NCBI GenBank assembly: GCA_005408345.1
Contig: SEMN01000158.1
Location: 434,001-498,000 of the forward strand
Reading direction: 5' to 3'
Length of the DNA stretch: 64,000 nucleotides
From: Macquaria australasica
Lineage: Eukaryota; Chordata; Actinopteri; Centrarchiformes; Percichthyidae
In this document: positions 45,907 to 58,303 of the stretch, one piece after another
Layout of the letters: each line of letters opens with the position of its first letter
Position numbering within the stretch: position 1 is the stretch's first letter
Translations under genes and position numbers: made by a program
The notes under the pieces: generated by a model
The model's input: the letters and a program-made list of their open reading frames with translations, nothing else
Databases searched by the model: none
Told to the model about the DNA's origin: nothing

Positions 45907-48900
45907 ATACTGAGGTTATTTTATGTTCCAAGGCTGGGTTTTTAGTTATTAGCTTTACTACAAAATGTCAGTGTGATTTTGAATGAGGTTTTCTCTCTTG
46001 TGGAACAGAACCCAGAAGTTCTGGTTTCATTTCAGCTCTCTATAGCATCTCTGCTCTTTTTAATAGTTTTTTGTGACGTTAGTGGGAGGGGGCTGTCTTT
46101 TTCGCAGGTGAGGCTGCATGCCTGAAACCCTGTTTATCATCTCTGTACAAGTTGGCTGATTCATTTGGCATGCTAGCAGCAAGTGGATACAGGACTCTTC
46201 AGAAAGCTCTGCATGTTGTTGTGTACATATTTGAGACCAAAAATGCAAAACTTTTTCTTTCTTTTGTTATATCCACGTTAGTTACAGTCCTGCTGATGGT
46301 TATATAGTCACGTCTGCGATTCTTAGAAGTTAAGGGAGCCGTTCCGGCCTGGTTCACTTTTATCACTAGAATGTCCTTGGCACTCCTCAGACGTTTCCAG
46401 CATCTCACAGTGGAGGTCCATGAATGAGCAGCTTTGAAAGCATGCCAACAGACGATGGAAAATACTATTGCGTAACTTCTTGTTTTTCCTTGACCCTTAA
46501 AAAAAATTTAAATTTCCACATTTCAAATACAAATTCATACTCCATTTCGGCTTGTCTGCATCTTGAGGCCAAATCTACATGACGTTACAATCCTCTGCAA
46601 GTAAACAAATGAGCCCAAACACAGATGTCATGATTTTACCTTCCTGGTTTAAGGTTTTGTTTTTGAGCCTAAACCACACGTCATGCAGCTTTATGATTAA
46701 AAGTAAAAAAAATATATTAAAAAAAAAGACAACAGCAGACCTGTTCACCTTAGCAGACATTTTCTGCTGCTCACTCTCCAAAAAGCCTCCTAAATATTAT
46801 GTGGTGCACCTGTGGATCTTTTATATCAATCCATGTTTGAATTGCTTGCGGGGTTTCTGTGTTTGGGAATCCCTGAATTTCTACTCCATCCCCTGTGAGA
46901 CTGATACTCATGGGAATGGCGGAAGATCTCCAGCTTGATGAAAAGCATCACGTACCCGTGATGATGCTCAGACTGTCTGGCTCTGTCTTTGTCCCTTGGA
47001 CTCACTGTCATCACAGTCATCGAGCCTTTTCCCGATCCACTGTCCCACTCCAAGCTTCTGTCTCCAAGCCTTACTTGGGTTTGACTACATCTGAGTTGTC
47101 GCCACTTGCCAAAGTGAAATGCACTGGAATCTGAGCGCTGACTTCCAGTTAACAGTCCTCAAACCTTTCCCACTACTTGAGCCAATAAACAAACAACAAC
47201 ATGATCAGGAGTTTTTTGCAGATGCAGCCAAAACGTTTCTCTTAAACTGAAATATGATGCAGAATACTCTGGAGCTTTTATTCTTTTAACGCGTCAGTTT
47301 CAAACCTGTGCCCACAAATCCAGAGGAAACATGAAGTGTAGACAGTGTATAATCTGGGGTGTCATGGTTCATGGGAATCTAACTGACATTTCCCCAAAGT
47401 TTTCCATGAAGAGTCTTCGTTTTGACGCAGCTCTCCTCCATCATCTCGCCGTCGTGTTTTGAAGTGGAACTAACTGCCGGCGGCTGAAGCTGCAGTGGAA
47501 AAGCAGTGATGCTGTTGCAGAAGGGCCGTGTCCTTTCTGGTTACAATTAAGTGATTTATAATATGGCTGCTCCTCTGCTGGGTGTCTGGGTTTCTTCTTC
47601 CTTTTGCCCTTTCCTCTCATTCTTTCCTTCACCAACCGCTGTAAAGAGGATGAGAGTGGATCTGTGTAGCTGCCAGTTCACAGACTTGTTAATCAACTAC
47701 ACCAGGTCATTTTTTAGTGTAAAGTCTGTTTTCCAAATGGGGACACTGGAGCACTTTTTCAGTCCACTTGTAGTAAGACAATGCATATATTTTTGCAAGA
47801 TGAAAAGCAGTTGGACCACAACAATTGTAATTTACATCCCATGCAGTCCTCTAAACAATAAAATGCAAATCTAATGGAAGTGAGGAAAAAAATCACTTGC
47901 AGCTGTTTGTGTGCCATTCCTGCATTTGAATTATTTTGAAGTCTTGGTGGTATTTGTTGATTAGAAATGAAACCAAATGTAAAAGACTTTTCCTCTCACG
48001 GTTGTTTTGGATGCTCTGTCACAAACTTGCTTCACGGATTCATCTCCTGTTTGGAACGAAGAAGGGAGTCTTGCCTCCTTCAGAAGGATGCAGGAATGTT
48101 GGGTTGAGGCAGATGAGCCTGGAGCTGACCATTTTCCCGACTGTGTCAGAAAGCTTCTGCTTGTGTTGCGTTCAAACTGGACGTGAAGCAGATTTTAGAG
48201 GCAGAGGATTGCATAAAAGTCAATGGAAAAAGCGGATGTGAACAGACGTGAATTATGATCTAGACGGAGCAAACTGAAGCAAAGATGCGTCCAAACTAGC
48301 TGAAAAAGATTCTGAAATGATAGTTTGTATTTAGTCTTTTCTTTTGGTGGTCACATGCTCTTCTCTTCAATGACCTGACTTACATAAGTTCATTGCTTGT
48401 GCCAACCTGCAAATTCAACGCTCAAGTTCCTGGTAAGTTTTGAGTCTGAGCTGTATCACAAACAACATTACTGGGGCTTACATTGCTAGCTAGTTAACAG
48501 CAACATCTTTAGTGTCAGTATACATTGGCAGTTTGTGGCGAATAGACAAGAACTGCAAAGACAGTTTATAACAAATAAAGCGAGGTGAACATTTGCTGTA
48601 CAAACCTTAAAGCCACTCTGTGAAGGAGTTTTATGTGATTATAACATCTTTCTAATTATTCTGATGGGTTACGGTTTTTGGTTGTGAAAAAATAAAGCGA
48701 CGTTCACGGGTCAGATACAAAGTGGTAGGGGTGAACATTGCTGTCAGTGATAATACTACCACACAAGGGCACTAAAGTTGGACATTTTCAAATTTTACAC
48801 AGTGGCTATAGAAGAAGAAGATCTGAAAGTTTTGTTTTCTGCGTATTTTGTGCTATGAATGAACTGAATGGCATTTACCATAAAGGGAACACAAGTTTAA

Positions 48901-49594
48901 TTTTTTCTCATTGAGAAAATTGCATGTAAACATCCTCAGCAAATTTCTTATGAAGGGAGACCTCTGGAAATGAACGTTAAATTTCACCCTCAAACATGTA
49001 CTTGTTCTCCTTCAATGTTGATTTTCTGCACTAAGTTACAACCTGCCAACCACAGACTTATACCAACAATGTTTGAGGTTAGCAGCAGGAAAAGGGGTCA
49101 TATAGATGACCTGTTATCTTAGATGCACACTGGAGCAGTCTGGCTTCCATGCATTTTTTCCATAGGCCACAGTCAAGTTATTTAGCACAGCAGTTCTGCC
49201 ATTTAGCCGAAACGGAAGCACTCTTCCTTGATCATGGCCAGAGAACAGAGTACTTAGAGACTGATAAGACATGCTTGCTCGCTATCAGATGCAGCCTAAT
49301 CGCTCTGAGGTTATTATTGTGTCTGAGGGGTAACTGCTTTGTCAAGGCATACCAATGCTGATCTACCCGAGCAGCTTTGCCCCAAATATGTGGTAAGTAG
49401 ATTTTGTCCAAGAACTGTGATGACATGACAGCAGGAGGACATGACAGAAATTTAGCTTGAGGTTTTCACATTCTCAAGGTCTTTTCCTGTTTTTTAAAGA
49501 GAGTGTTTAAAAGTCTGAATGTCATAGAAATTGGTCACATCTCACATTCTTCTACCTTAATGTCTCTTCCATGATTGTAATTTTTGTTCTTTAG
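45907..49594. other. Unique DNA, no gene established
   Basis: 46060-46420 and 49140-49400 are GC-balanced and non-repetitive. The latter ends in a good donor-like ATGTG/GTAAGTAG at about 49391, but stops in all three frames make it a poor coding exon. Otherwise nothing recognised. Confidence 0.45.
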
Positions 49595-49885
49595 GATGTC
49601 CAAATCCACCTTGGCCCGGTTCTGTCAATCAGGATTAAAATGAGATGGAAAACAGTCCCCAAGGAAGTAAAGATGCTGTGGCTCAAAACTGGGCGAAATT
49701 CCCTTAAGCAGTCTAAAGTGTTGTTACATAATGGGCCTAATGCATCACAGGAGCTGGAGAAAATCACTGTGTTACTGCCCAGATTGGACAAGTATGCCTT
49801 TGATCCGGGGAGGCTGCCTCGGAGAAAAATGGAGATTCCAGACACAGTCAGCACGTTAACTGATCTGCCTACTACAGTATTATAA
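49595..49885 (+). CDS. Possible 3'-terminal coding exon, unrecognised
   Basis: A 96-codon frame opens immediately after a good acceptor (pyrimidine-rich TTTTTGTTCTTTAG, with the in-frame TAG at the intron end) and closes with TAA at 49883-49885. An AATAAA follows at 49963-49968, 78 bp downstream, as expected for a terminal exon. The predicted peptide is hydrophilic, Lys/Leu-rich and not low complexity (for example KEVKMLWLKTGRNSLKQSK, and FDPGRLPRRKMEIPD near the end). I do not recognise the family. No upstream exon could be linked. A minus-strand frame is open over the same DNA. Chance is a real alternative in 64 kb. Confidence 0.27.
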   Translation, partial: DVQIHLGPVLSIRIKMRWKTVPKEVKMLWLKTGRNSLKQSKVLLHNGPNASQELEKITVLLPRLDKYAFDPGRLPRRKMEIPDTVSTLTDLPTTVL

Positions 49886-50334
49886 AACTCAGGACTTCCT
49901 CAGCGGAGATATCCACTCCACACTCGTCTGTGACTTATTATTCAATTTATAACAATACAGTGAATAAAGCTAGTTTAAAAATTAAAATACGGTTAATTTT
50001 TTAATTACATAAGATTAAAACCGTTAAGTGATCCAGCGTTAAAAGCTGTGTAATAATCCAAAAGCAGTCCACTTATCTTCTAAAGGGTTTTAGCTTTTGT
50101 GATCTGTGGAACCATAAATAATTTCTTGACCTGAAAACCTAAAGAACTGAGAATAAAGACCCTATAAAACCCTTCTTATATTTTGTTTGAACCTTTACAT
50201 TTATTTGTAGCGTTTGGTCAGTTTGGTTCAATAAAACTCATTAAAACCACTTTGGCCACATTCATATAAACATTAAAAAAATCAGCGTTCTCCTGCCCCT
50301 CAGTTATCACAAGCACCAGGATGGATAACTGCAC

Positions 50335-50603
50335 TAGGGCTGTAACTAAAGACTATTTCCATTATCGATTTCCCAGACCCTAAGATGACGTCTTGTTTTG
50401 TCCAAAAAACATTAGAAACTAAAAGATATTCAGTTTCTTATCATGGAAGAAAAAGTAAAGCAGCAAATCCTCACATTGGAGCAGCAAATGTGAGGCGTTT
50501 TTGTTTGATAGATTACTTAACTGATCCATCTATTATCAAAACTGTTGCAGATTGATCTTCTGATGATTGACAATTCAATGAATCGACTGATTGTTCAGCT
50601 CTA
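50335..50603 (+). mobile_element. PR-4 repeat copy with inverted ends (hAT-like)
   Basis: Starts TAGGGCTGTAACTAAAG and ends CTGATTGTTCAGCTCTA, whose reverse TAGAGCTGAACAATCAG mirrors the start. Inside are CTAAGATGACGTCTTGTTTT, AGATATTCAGTTTCTTATCA and AGCAAATCCTCACATTGGAG. At 269 bp it is a non-autonomous hAT-like element. The flanking 8-mers do not match, so no target duplication is left. Confidence 0.78.
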
Positions 50604-51706
50604 TCAACAGTGAATCTTCACACCATCCCAGCTTGGGAGCGGGCATAATGTTGCTGGCTGTTGGGCGAGCATTTCTCCTTTGCATGACAAACGTGCAAAC
50701 ACAGTGCAGAAATAATGTTTTATATTTATCTTCGAAAAACTTAAGTTTCAGCCATCTGATGTGATGGTGATGTTGGCTCCAGAAGCAAAACCAGACCAGG
50801 ACAGACCATGGTGGATCACGTTACAGCATTATGACTCAGAGTCATTGCTACTGGCGGGCAACTGGAAAACAAACACACCAGTTTGCTCCCGGTGGCTCGG
50901 TCTCTCAGCAAGTCCCTGCTGCATCCTACATCTCTGCCTTTCTTTTCTGCCTCACCGGTGGACTCAAACATGGCTCGTACACGTGCGGTGGCTGAACTTC
51001 AACAACAGACTGAGCTGCTGCGGTACTCCCTGTTCTCCCTGCACAAAACAGAAGGAAGGAACAAGTAAACCTGATGCAGCTGTCTGGTCTCCCTTGTAAA
51101 TGAGATTCGGAATCTCAATGACATTGTACCTGGTTACATAAAGGCTATTTAAACAAGAATGCTGCAGCTGGTTATAGACATGCAAAGAAAGTTATGCTGA
51201 TTGTTTTTATTTTATTTTATGCATTGCATCTGTGTTTCATGATATTTATATTTTATTGTTTTTTATTTACATAACCCATTCTTTTTTTTAGAATTCTGTG
51301 TACTTTGTTTTGATAATCTGTGTTTGTTTGTTTTTTTGTATTGTTTATATTTTTGCAATCTTGTTCTGTGTGTAGTTTTAACCTAACATGGCACCCTTTA
51401 TACTACATGGATGTAAAGTGGAGCCAAGGTCGGCTTTTAAAGGGTGAGCATGTGAATGATCATATCTGCAAAGGGTTTAAAAGGGTTGTTAACTTAATAA
51501 TTGCTCTTAGCCTGGTGCCAGGTATTACTCATAATATGTTGATAAATGACTTGGAAATTGTTTCTACGTAGATGAACTGAATAATTCCGACATTAGTTTA
51601 TACATTAAGACAATTTAAGCAAACATACCAATTATGGACTGACGTTTACAATGTCTCATTATCCAGTACTGAAAGACTGGATTACGTGTGTGTGCGTACA
51701 TTTGCG

Positions 51707-51708
<2 letters not shown>
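50604..51708. other. Unique DNA, no gene established
   Basis: A 112-codon frame (50761-51099) and an overlapping 61-codon frame are seen. Neither is recognised nor splice-framed. AT-rich after 51200. Confidence 0.45.

Positions 51709-51798
<90 letters not shown>
51709..51798. repeat. GT dinucleotide microsatellite (45 units)
   Basis: A pure 90-bp TG run, the longest microsatellite in the window. Alternating purine/pyrimidine tracts of this length can adopt Z-DNA and are usually polymorphic. Confidence 0.99.
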
Positions 51799-51799
<1 letters not shown>

Positions 51800-54700
51800 A
51801 TTTTGGATCAAATTAGAGTAATTCTTTCCGGACCCACATGGCTCCAAAATGTCAGGGTCACCACAGTGGAAATCCCTGCCTGTCGGCCGCAACAAAGTGT
51901 CCATCTCCCTGTCACACAACAGACCTTGTGGAGGCCGTGCGTGTGGAAACATGATCATCGTTTCGTGTTCGCTTATTTTCAGGGAGGCCCGAGCCAACAG
52001 CTAACATCTGTGAAAACCATGAGACAGAGATGCAGGGCTGCCAGCCAGATAGTGGGCTTCCTCGATACATTATTGATCCCCACTTTGATGAGAAGGTCAA
52101 AGGTCAAGATCTGATTGAGCAGGGCAGCAATGTTTAAATGTTTACAAAGTTATTCTGATATACAGATTACCTCTCAATCAAAATTCCTAATTTGTTGGAT
52201 TACAAAACAGTTGTATTGTAATCCATGATGTTAATATATATTATCTTAAGGCTTTTCCTTTTTGTACCCTACTTGTTGTGCTAAATACTGTAATGCATTA
52301 CAGTACATATTTTCATTTATGTCACAAGTTTACTCTTAATTACGTGACGTGTACAATTTGATTGCCCATATGATTGTTTTCTTGTGACTGACTGACTGGT
52401 TAGTGCTGTAGCATATTCTGTTGAATGCCGTCCAACAAGTTTCCGTAATGCTTTACTTAGGAAATGTAATTAGACCTTTTTATAATTTTCACTTTCATGC
52501 ACAGTCAGTGGATAATCAGTCGTAATTCTTTCCATTTCATCTGTCTCAAGCAACGAGTTCTGCTCAGTCTATAGGTCTGTCCCACTGGGAGTTTAGACAT
52601 TTTGCATTATTTCATGTTGTGTTGTATATGAATAGGATTTGAGGCCGATGGAGAGGCCAACGTCTTTTTCTAAAGAGGAAATCAGAGAGACAGATTTATG
52701 ACTTTTTTATGGATTTGTCCCTTTTTTTTCACCCGCTTCTATTACTCTGCTTTTGTGTCTTCGTAGACAAGAGGATGTACGGGCCCCTGGAGCAACACTG
52801 GGCCCCTCTCATTTTCACTTTGCTTCATAGAAAAAAGAGGTGAGGTGGTCATGTTACATAATTTTTTCCATACGGAAACTTATTTCTGGCAAATTTGCCG
52901 ATCATCAGCTTTTTTTTCCCCTTTTAAATCCACTTCTCACTGCATCCAAAGGTTGAACAGCTTTAATGTGATTTTCCTCCTTAAAGTTCTGGACCATTTG
53001 CTTCTAATTTGATGGTTTCTAGCACCTCCTGTTCCCACACTCAGCACTGTTCATACTGTTTATGATGTACGGTAACAGTCACTTTTCTCTGGACTGTGGA
53101 GAAAAACCCTAGAGAGAAAGGCATGACATTATTGTTTAAAGAATAAAATTGCTGGTTTGACTCTCAAGATGCAAAAATAAATTGCCAAATTTGTACCTGG
53201 ATTGAGACTTGAAAGATATTTTGTCAAATGGAGTTAAGCTGTTCTAAAATAGATTTATGTGTTTATTGTTACCATGCCATTCCTGTAAACACCTCGAGGA
53301 TGACATGACTCTCTGTTTAAAGCACTTTATCACACCCATTATTAAGTATCAAGATCAAGAAATATTTTTTCAAGCTGGATTTTATTTACATTTCCTTTAA
53401 CAAAAACTACAGCTGTCGTGTACAAATGCTCTTTCACAGATGTCATAAACAGTCCGAGGAAAAAGGAACAATCTTATTTTAGTTTGAAACTCACATACCA
53501 TGTGTTATTTAGCCTTTGTTTTCCAAAAGTGTTTGTTATTTGGGCAGATCCCACGCGATGTGCCTGCACATCTGGCTCTTGTGTATGCCACTGTTCTGCT
53601 GCCTCTTGGCGATGGTTGCATGACTGGAACTTCTGCTTTATGAACAAACCAGCGCACTTTGTAGTTCTGCCATTACAGTGTTATGAAGTGATAATGACAT
53701 GGTTAAATATTTTGAGATTGGGGTTAATTGCCACCATAATTGTGTCCTGATTTCCATCCACAGTGTGGAGGTAAACTGCTGTAGGGAGTAGCTAATTAAA
53801 CCCAGCAAGAATTACTTGCCAGCTTGTGATTCAAATCATCAAACCCCATGATTTCTTCCATCTTAATCAGAAGAAATGTATCATTTCATAAAAATCATAA
53901 ACATGTGATACTGTAAAATTGGAATTTACGCCAGGAAATGTAGTACCAAGCTAGCAAGAGATATGCAGGGTGGTGGCTCACCATCGCTGATCACTGGTTG
54001 GAATGCTGCCGGATTTAATGGAGATTTATGAAAGTAAAATTGATTTCATGGAGCAAATTTTTCCTTTTTTTTTTTCTGTTGTTGGAACACAAAACATTTA
54101 AGTTTTGCAGATCATAACCTTTTTTAATGACATATGATGACTATATATTCAACATATAACAGGTTTTACAGGATCTCCTCAACAGATTTCTTGGCAAAGG
54201 TACTTTTTTTATGATATTGCATACGGTTTTAAAATTGTTTATTTTGCCTAAGAAGTAGGAGAATGTTCACAAACGAAGAATTCAAAAACAATAAATTTGG
54301 AGCTACATTGTTTTCATTGGACAGCAACAATACGGTGCTTATAAATGCTAAATAAGGGGGTTAAAGTGAAGTGTTACTTGATGACAAGCTTAATGCTTAT
54401 ATGCAATGCTTGTAAAACTTTAGAAATCATGGATGAAGACAGAAGAATATCTGAAGAGTCAAGATATTATGAATAGTCTTCCCGCAGCACTGCCCTCCAA
54501 CCAAAATCCCTCGTTTCTTCACGTCATCACTTTCCATCTGGTAGATTCAGTCTTCTGAAAAACAGCCGCAGGTGAAATGGCTCTCAGCGAATGTGCTAGA
54601 CAAGGATGCCTTGGATTACAGGCAGCTGCTGCATGAACGTCTACTGAGTGTCTGGTCTGGACCAAGCAGAGGGAGGGAGGAAGAAAACAAAGGAACAGCA

Positions 54701-57639
54701 TAAATCTCTCTCTTTTTTAGTAGACGTCTTTGGCTTGAGATCAAATGTGAATGAAGGGCATCTTTAAAACATTTAGGATTTATGGCTTAGAAATGTTGCA
54801 GCGGTCAAAGGGTAATGCTAGTCGTAATCTAACTATTATTCTTGTTGTGTGGGCATACAACCATACAGTATAGAGGGAGGTTGTTGTTTTTAACGTCCAG
54901 TTGAAAAGATAACAAGAATACTATTAAATCAAATTATGTAACCTCTTTTGACAATAAAGCTCCACTTATCAATATTTTCTATATGTACAATGAATCAAAT
55001 GACTACGTAGTGACGAACCACACCGAAAATTACCACCCAAATCTCCAGTCAAGCTGTAACCGCTTTATAAATCAACAATTATGTTAGAGTTGGTACATAA
55101 ACTGGTCAAAAACATATAGTTTCTTTAAAATAAAAGGCACTGTGATATTTAACAAATATTACTTAAGCAGAAGTAAAAAGAACATTTGTTGTGGACTATT
55201 TATAGTCGCAGATTAGGTGCGTTAGTGAGTATTTATGGCAGCAGGACGGTATATGTGAGATTGACTCAAAATAAAATATAGTGCCCGTGTTAATTGTAAA
55301 GAAGGAACATTTCACCCAGTGCAGAGGTGTGTCTCATTTATGTGTTTTTTAGTTGTGGGACAAGAATGGAGCTCTATGGCACTGAGAAATAAGATTAGGC
55401 TTTGACAACACAAACTATACTTATTAGTAGGATCGATTCGTTGTTGGTTTTGACCTTTTCATGGCTACACTGACTTTTAGATTACACTGGCACCAATGCT
55501 TATGTCAGAAATTGGACAACAGACCAAAGTACCGAAAGGTCATTGCAGTCCCTCAGCTTCCTTTCCTTTTGATCCAAACTAAACCAAACTAAAACGTTTT
55601 TCAGGTACCATTCATCCTCGCCTTCAGTGAGAACACAGTCTCCATTACTTTAAAAACCAGGCAAACACGTCCATTTCCCCATGCTGAGATAATTGGCTGT
55701 GGGTTTGCTGCATGGAGCCCAAAGCAGGAAACTGCCACGCTGCTACCAGCATCTGACAGAGTTGGGATTGTTTGGCGGTGCAGTGGGTGGCCCGAGCAGA
55801 TCGCTGTGGAGGACCAGGCAAAGCTCTGAAGCATGTGTGTGGAGGAGAGAACTGCCAAACAACACAAGCAGGAGATAAGAGCATGTGTTCAGACAAACAG
55901 TGTGTACTCGGACGGTCACAGAGAGTACTCAAACCTGCAAAATGCCACTTTTGGGCCACATTATAACTTATCAGTGTGTTTCTGTGTGAGAGACTGTTTG
56001 TGTACATACTGTGCCTGAATCTATCATTTTTTCTGTGTTTTGCTTTCCTATTGATTTCAAATGGTTCTGGTGGCATGGTCAGTGGTGACTTAGTTGTGTC
56101 TATTTAGCATGCAGCAGACAAAATCTGTTCCCAAATATTGGAATTGCTTCAAGCTAGACGTTGTTTCATGGTAGAAAGCTCAGCAACAGTGATGAGAGTT
56201 GAGACGAGATTTTGAGTGGGAGGAGTGTTGGATTAAAAACTTTTTTTGTAATTTTGTATGTTAAAGGAATACTCCATGGAAAATGTATCTTTTTAGTATG
56301 AAATAGGCTATTCACGCCTCTGTAGGTTTGAAAGGTGGTTCTGAAAAGTTTATAGCTAACCCTTTTGCTGAGGACTTACAATGGATTCCAATAGTCATCA
56401 ATCATACCTATGAAGTAACACCAACAGGCAGAACTAACCATTATTGTGTACAACACCTGACCTTTAAATGCATTTATGTACCACACAGAATGCTGTGAGT
56501 ATCTGATACCCCAAATATAATTTTACAGTTCATTTCAGTAGCGTGACAACCATGACAGCAGGAGCTGTTTGTCAAATGTCCATTTGTTTCCTTTGTCACC
56601 TTCAATTATTGTAACCAGTGAAACTTTTTTCCTTTTTTCCTTGCATTGTAAGAGTGTGTGCTAGTTTACTTATACTCTCCACACTTGTCCTGTTGTCATC
56701 AAAACATTATTTACACTCTGTATGTCCTCAAGTTGGATTTCCAAGGCTCTCCCAGTGCTGAACCTGGGCCTTGTCTCCACTGCGTGAGAATGTGAAGGAC
56801 TGTTTTCTTTTTTGCGAATGTCCGGCGGGGCCACGCAGAAGTTGGAAGGAGCCTTAATGCTCTCTCCTGTTTGGTCCGGTTTCCATTCACTGCACTTGGC
56901 TGCCCCTCACTGAAAAGGCGATGGAAAGGTCCACGCGGACGAACTCTTGAGATTGTCAGCGTCTGTCGCAGAGAAAGGAAACAAGCGCTGTTTCATACAT
57001 CTCTGGCCCAAACGTGGCTCCACTTACTGTCAGGAGAATTTCCTCACTTGTGCGTGATGAATTCAAGGAGGATCATTCGTCTCATTCGCAGGGATGGAGG
57101 AGGCCGTCTGACTGCTGCTACCAAAACAGTTTTCCTCACCCGGAGAGGAGAAAGATCAAAGACATGAGGAGAAAGGAGGAGCAGACTTCCCTCCCGCTTA
57201 CTGAGTAAACGCAGGGAGCTCTATCTCTCTGAAGGGATGATTAGATTGTGCAGGGCTCCGTCATCTGAGCAAACACGAGTTACTATAGTGACCTGTATGG
57301 AATCTTCACCACAGACCAAGTCGTTTTGTGAGACTGGAGTTGTTTTTCAGATGGTTTGAGGATAGCCGTTTAGCAGTTTAATGAACTCTACAGTTAACCT
57401 TTGTTCTTGACAAGACAGTCATGCCAGAAAGCACTGCTTAAGCTATTTTTGGTTCTAGATATGATATGAAACAATGAAGAAAAACAAGAGCAAGCTGTGG
57501 CAAATTGCAACCACCTTGACATTGTCTGGCCACAGAGATGCAACGGCTCTCTGCGGGACGACATAAAGCACCCTCACTGATTTGACTGCACTCAGAGGAT
57601 GCTTTTAGCCACTCTAGTGGCATGGCATTAGGGATGGCA
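51799..57639. other. Mostly unique DNA
   Basis: 51830-52130 is GC-balanced and holds the DR1 site. At about 54990 a short GAATCAAATGACTACGTAGT resembles the PR-1 edge at 28514. At about 56260-56540 TTAAAGGAATACTCCATGG resembles starts of common fish repeats. 56740-57290 is GC-balanced with a 98-codon Arg-rich frame that is not recognised. Confidence 0.4.
52094..52106 (+). promoter_or_regulatory. Perfect DR1 nuclear-receptor site
   Basis: AGGTCA-A-AGGTCA, two identical half sites with one base between. DR1 is the classical element for HNF4, RXR and PPAR/RXR. It lies about 300 bp after the GT microsatellite in unique, GC-balanced DNA. Use in vivo is inferred only. Confidence 0.35.
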
Positions 57640-58303
57640 ATGTTGGTTTGCCGGCTGTTCAGTCTGTGGGTCGGTCCAACACTGAAATATCTTAACATCT
57701 ACTTGATGGATTTGAACAAATTCATGGACGATATATACTAATAACTTTAGTGATCCCCTCTAGTAGTGCTGTGGAGCTGTTTTCCTATAAGTGGGTCCCC
57801 ATTTATTTTGAGCACGTGCAATACACATTGCTGCCAGTGGTTTCACACTATCCCAGTGATCTACAGGTGGCGATAACATGCCAAGATATGCAGAAATGTG
57901 GCAACAAAGGCAGGGAAGAAGAAGACCGCAAGTTAGAAAACATAGCTTTAAGCAATGCTGGATTTAAAATACTTCTCAAATCAGCTTTGCAAATGTTTTA
58001 TGAGGAAGGAAATGCATTCAGCATATTTGTTAGAGCCCAAGGATACATTCAATGCAATTTGGTGAGTAACCAAACCTTTAACGTTCCATCTATAACCATC
58101 AGCAGGTCAAGATTTCAGTTTGTCCAATACTTTAGTTCCTGACCAAATATCTGCAAAACGAATGACATTCCCATCAGCCTCAGCTGTACTTTGTGTTTAG
58201 TGCTACTTAGCAAATGTTAGCATGCTACCGCTGAACTAAGATGGTGAACATGGTAGCATAGCATTTAGCCGCTAGCTTGGATGTACATAGACTCTAGGTC
58301 TTG
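57640..58303 (+). mobile_element. PR-2 repeat copy 3, interrupted
   Basis: The left part (to about 57764) has GGATGGCAATGTTGG, CTACTTGATGGATTTGAAC and TTTAGTGATCCCCTC. The right part (from about 58081) resumes with ATCAGCAGGTCAAGATTTC, AACGAATGACATTCCCATCA and AGCAAATGTTAGCATGCTA, ending AGACTCTAGGTCTTG. The order matches copy 1, with foreign DNA between. Confidence 0.78.
57765..58080 (+). mobile_element. About 316-bp insertion within PR-2 copy 3
   Basis: Sequence absent from the other PR-2 copies. It includes GGTGGCGATAACATGCCAAG, ATATGCAGAAATGTGGCAAC and AAAGGCAGGGAAGAAGAAGA, phrases I associate with another dispersed fish repeat. No clear terminal repeats or target duplication, so ends are approximate. 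The 130-codon frame over it is not recognised as a protein. Confidence 0.45.

Noticed and set aside
49170..49396. Exon-like interval: TTTTTTCCATAG acceptor and ATGTG/GTAAGTAG donor
   Set aside because: All three frames contain stops between the two sites, so it cannot be a coding exon. A non-coding exon cannot be excluded.
50761..51099. 112-codon frame and an overlapping 61-codon frame
   Set aside because: No splice signals, no known motif, and the two frames compete for the same DNA.
51659..52114. The longest plus-strand frame (142 codons) and its antisense counterpart across the GT repeat
   Set aside because: Both arise because a dinucleotide repeat has no stop codons. The peptides are Cys-Val and Thr-His repeats.
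57750..58142. 130-codon frame
   Set aside because: It spans an insertion within PR-2 and the repeat itself, with no recognised protein.
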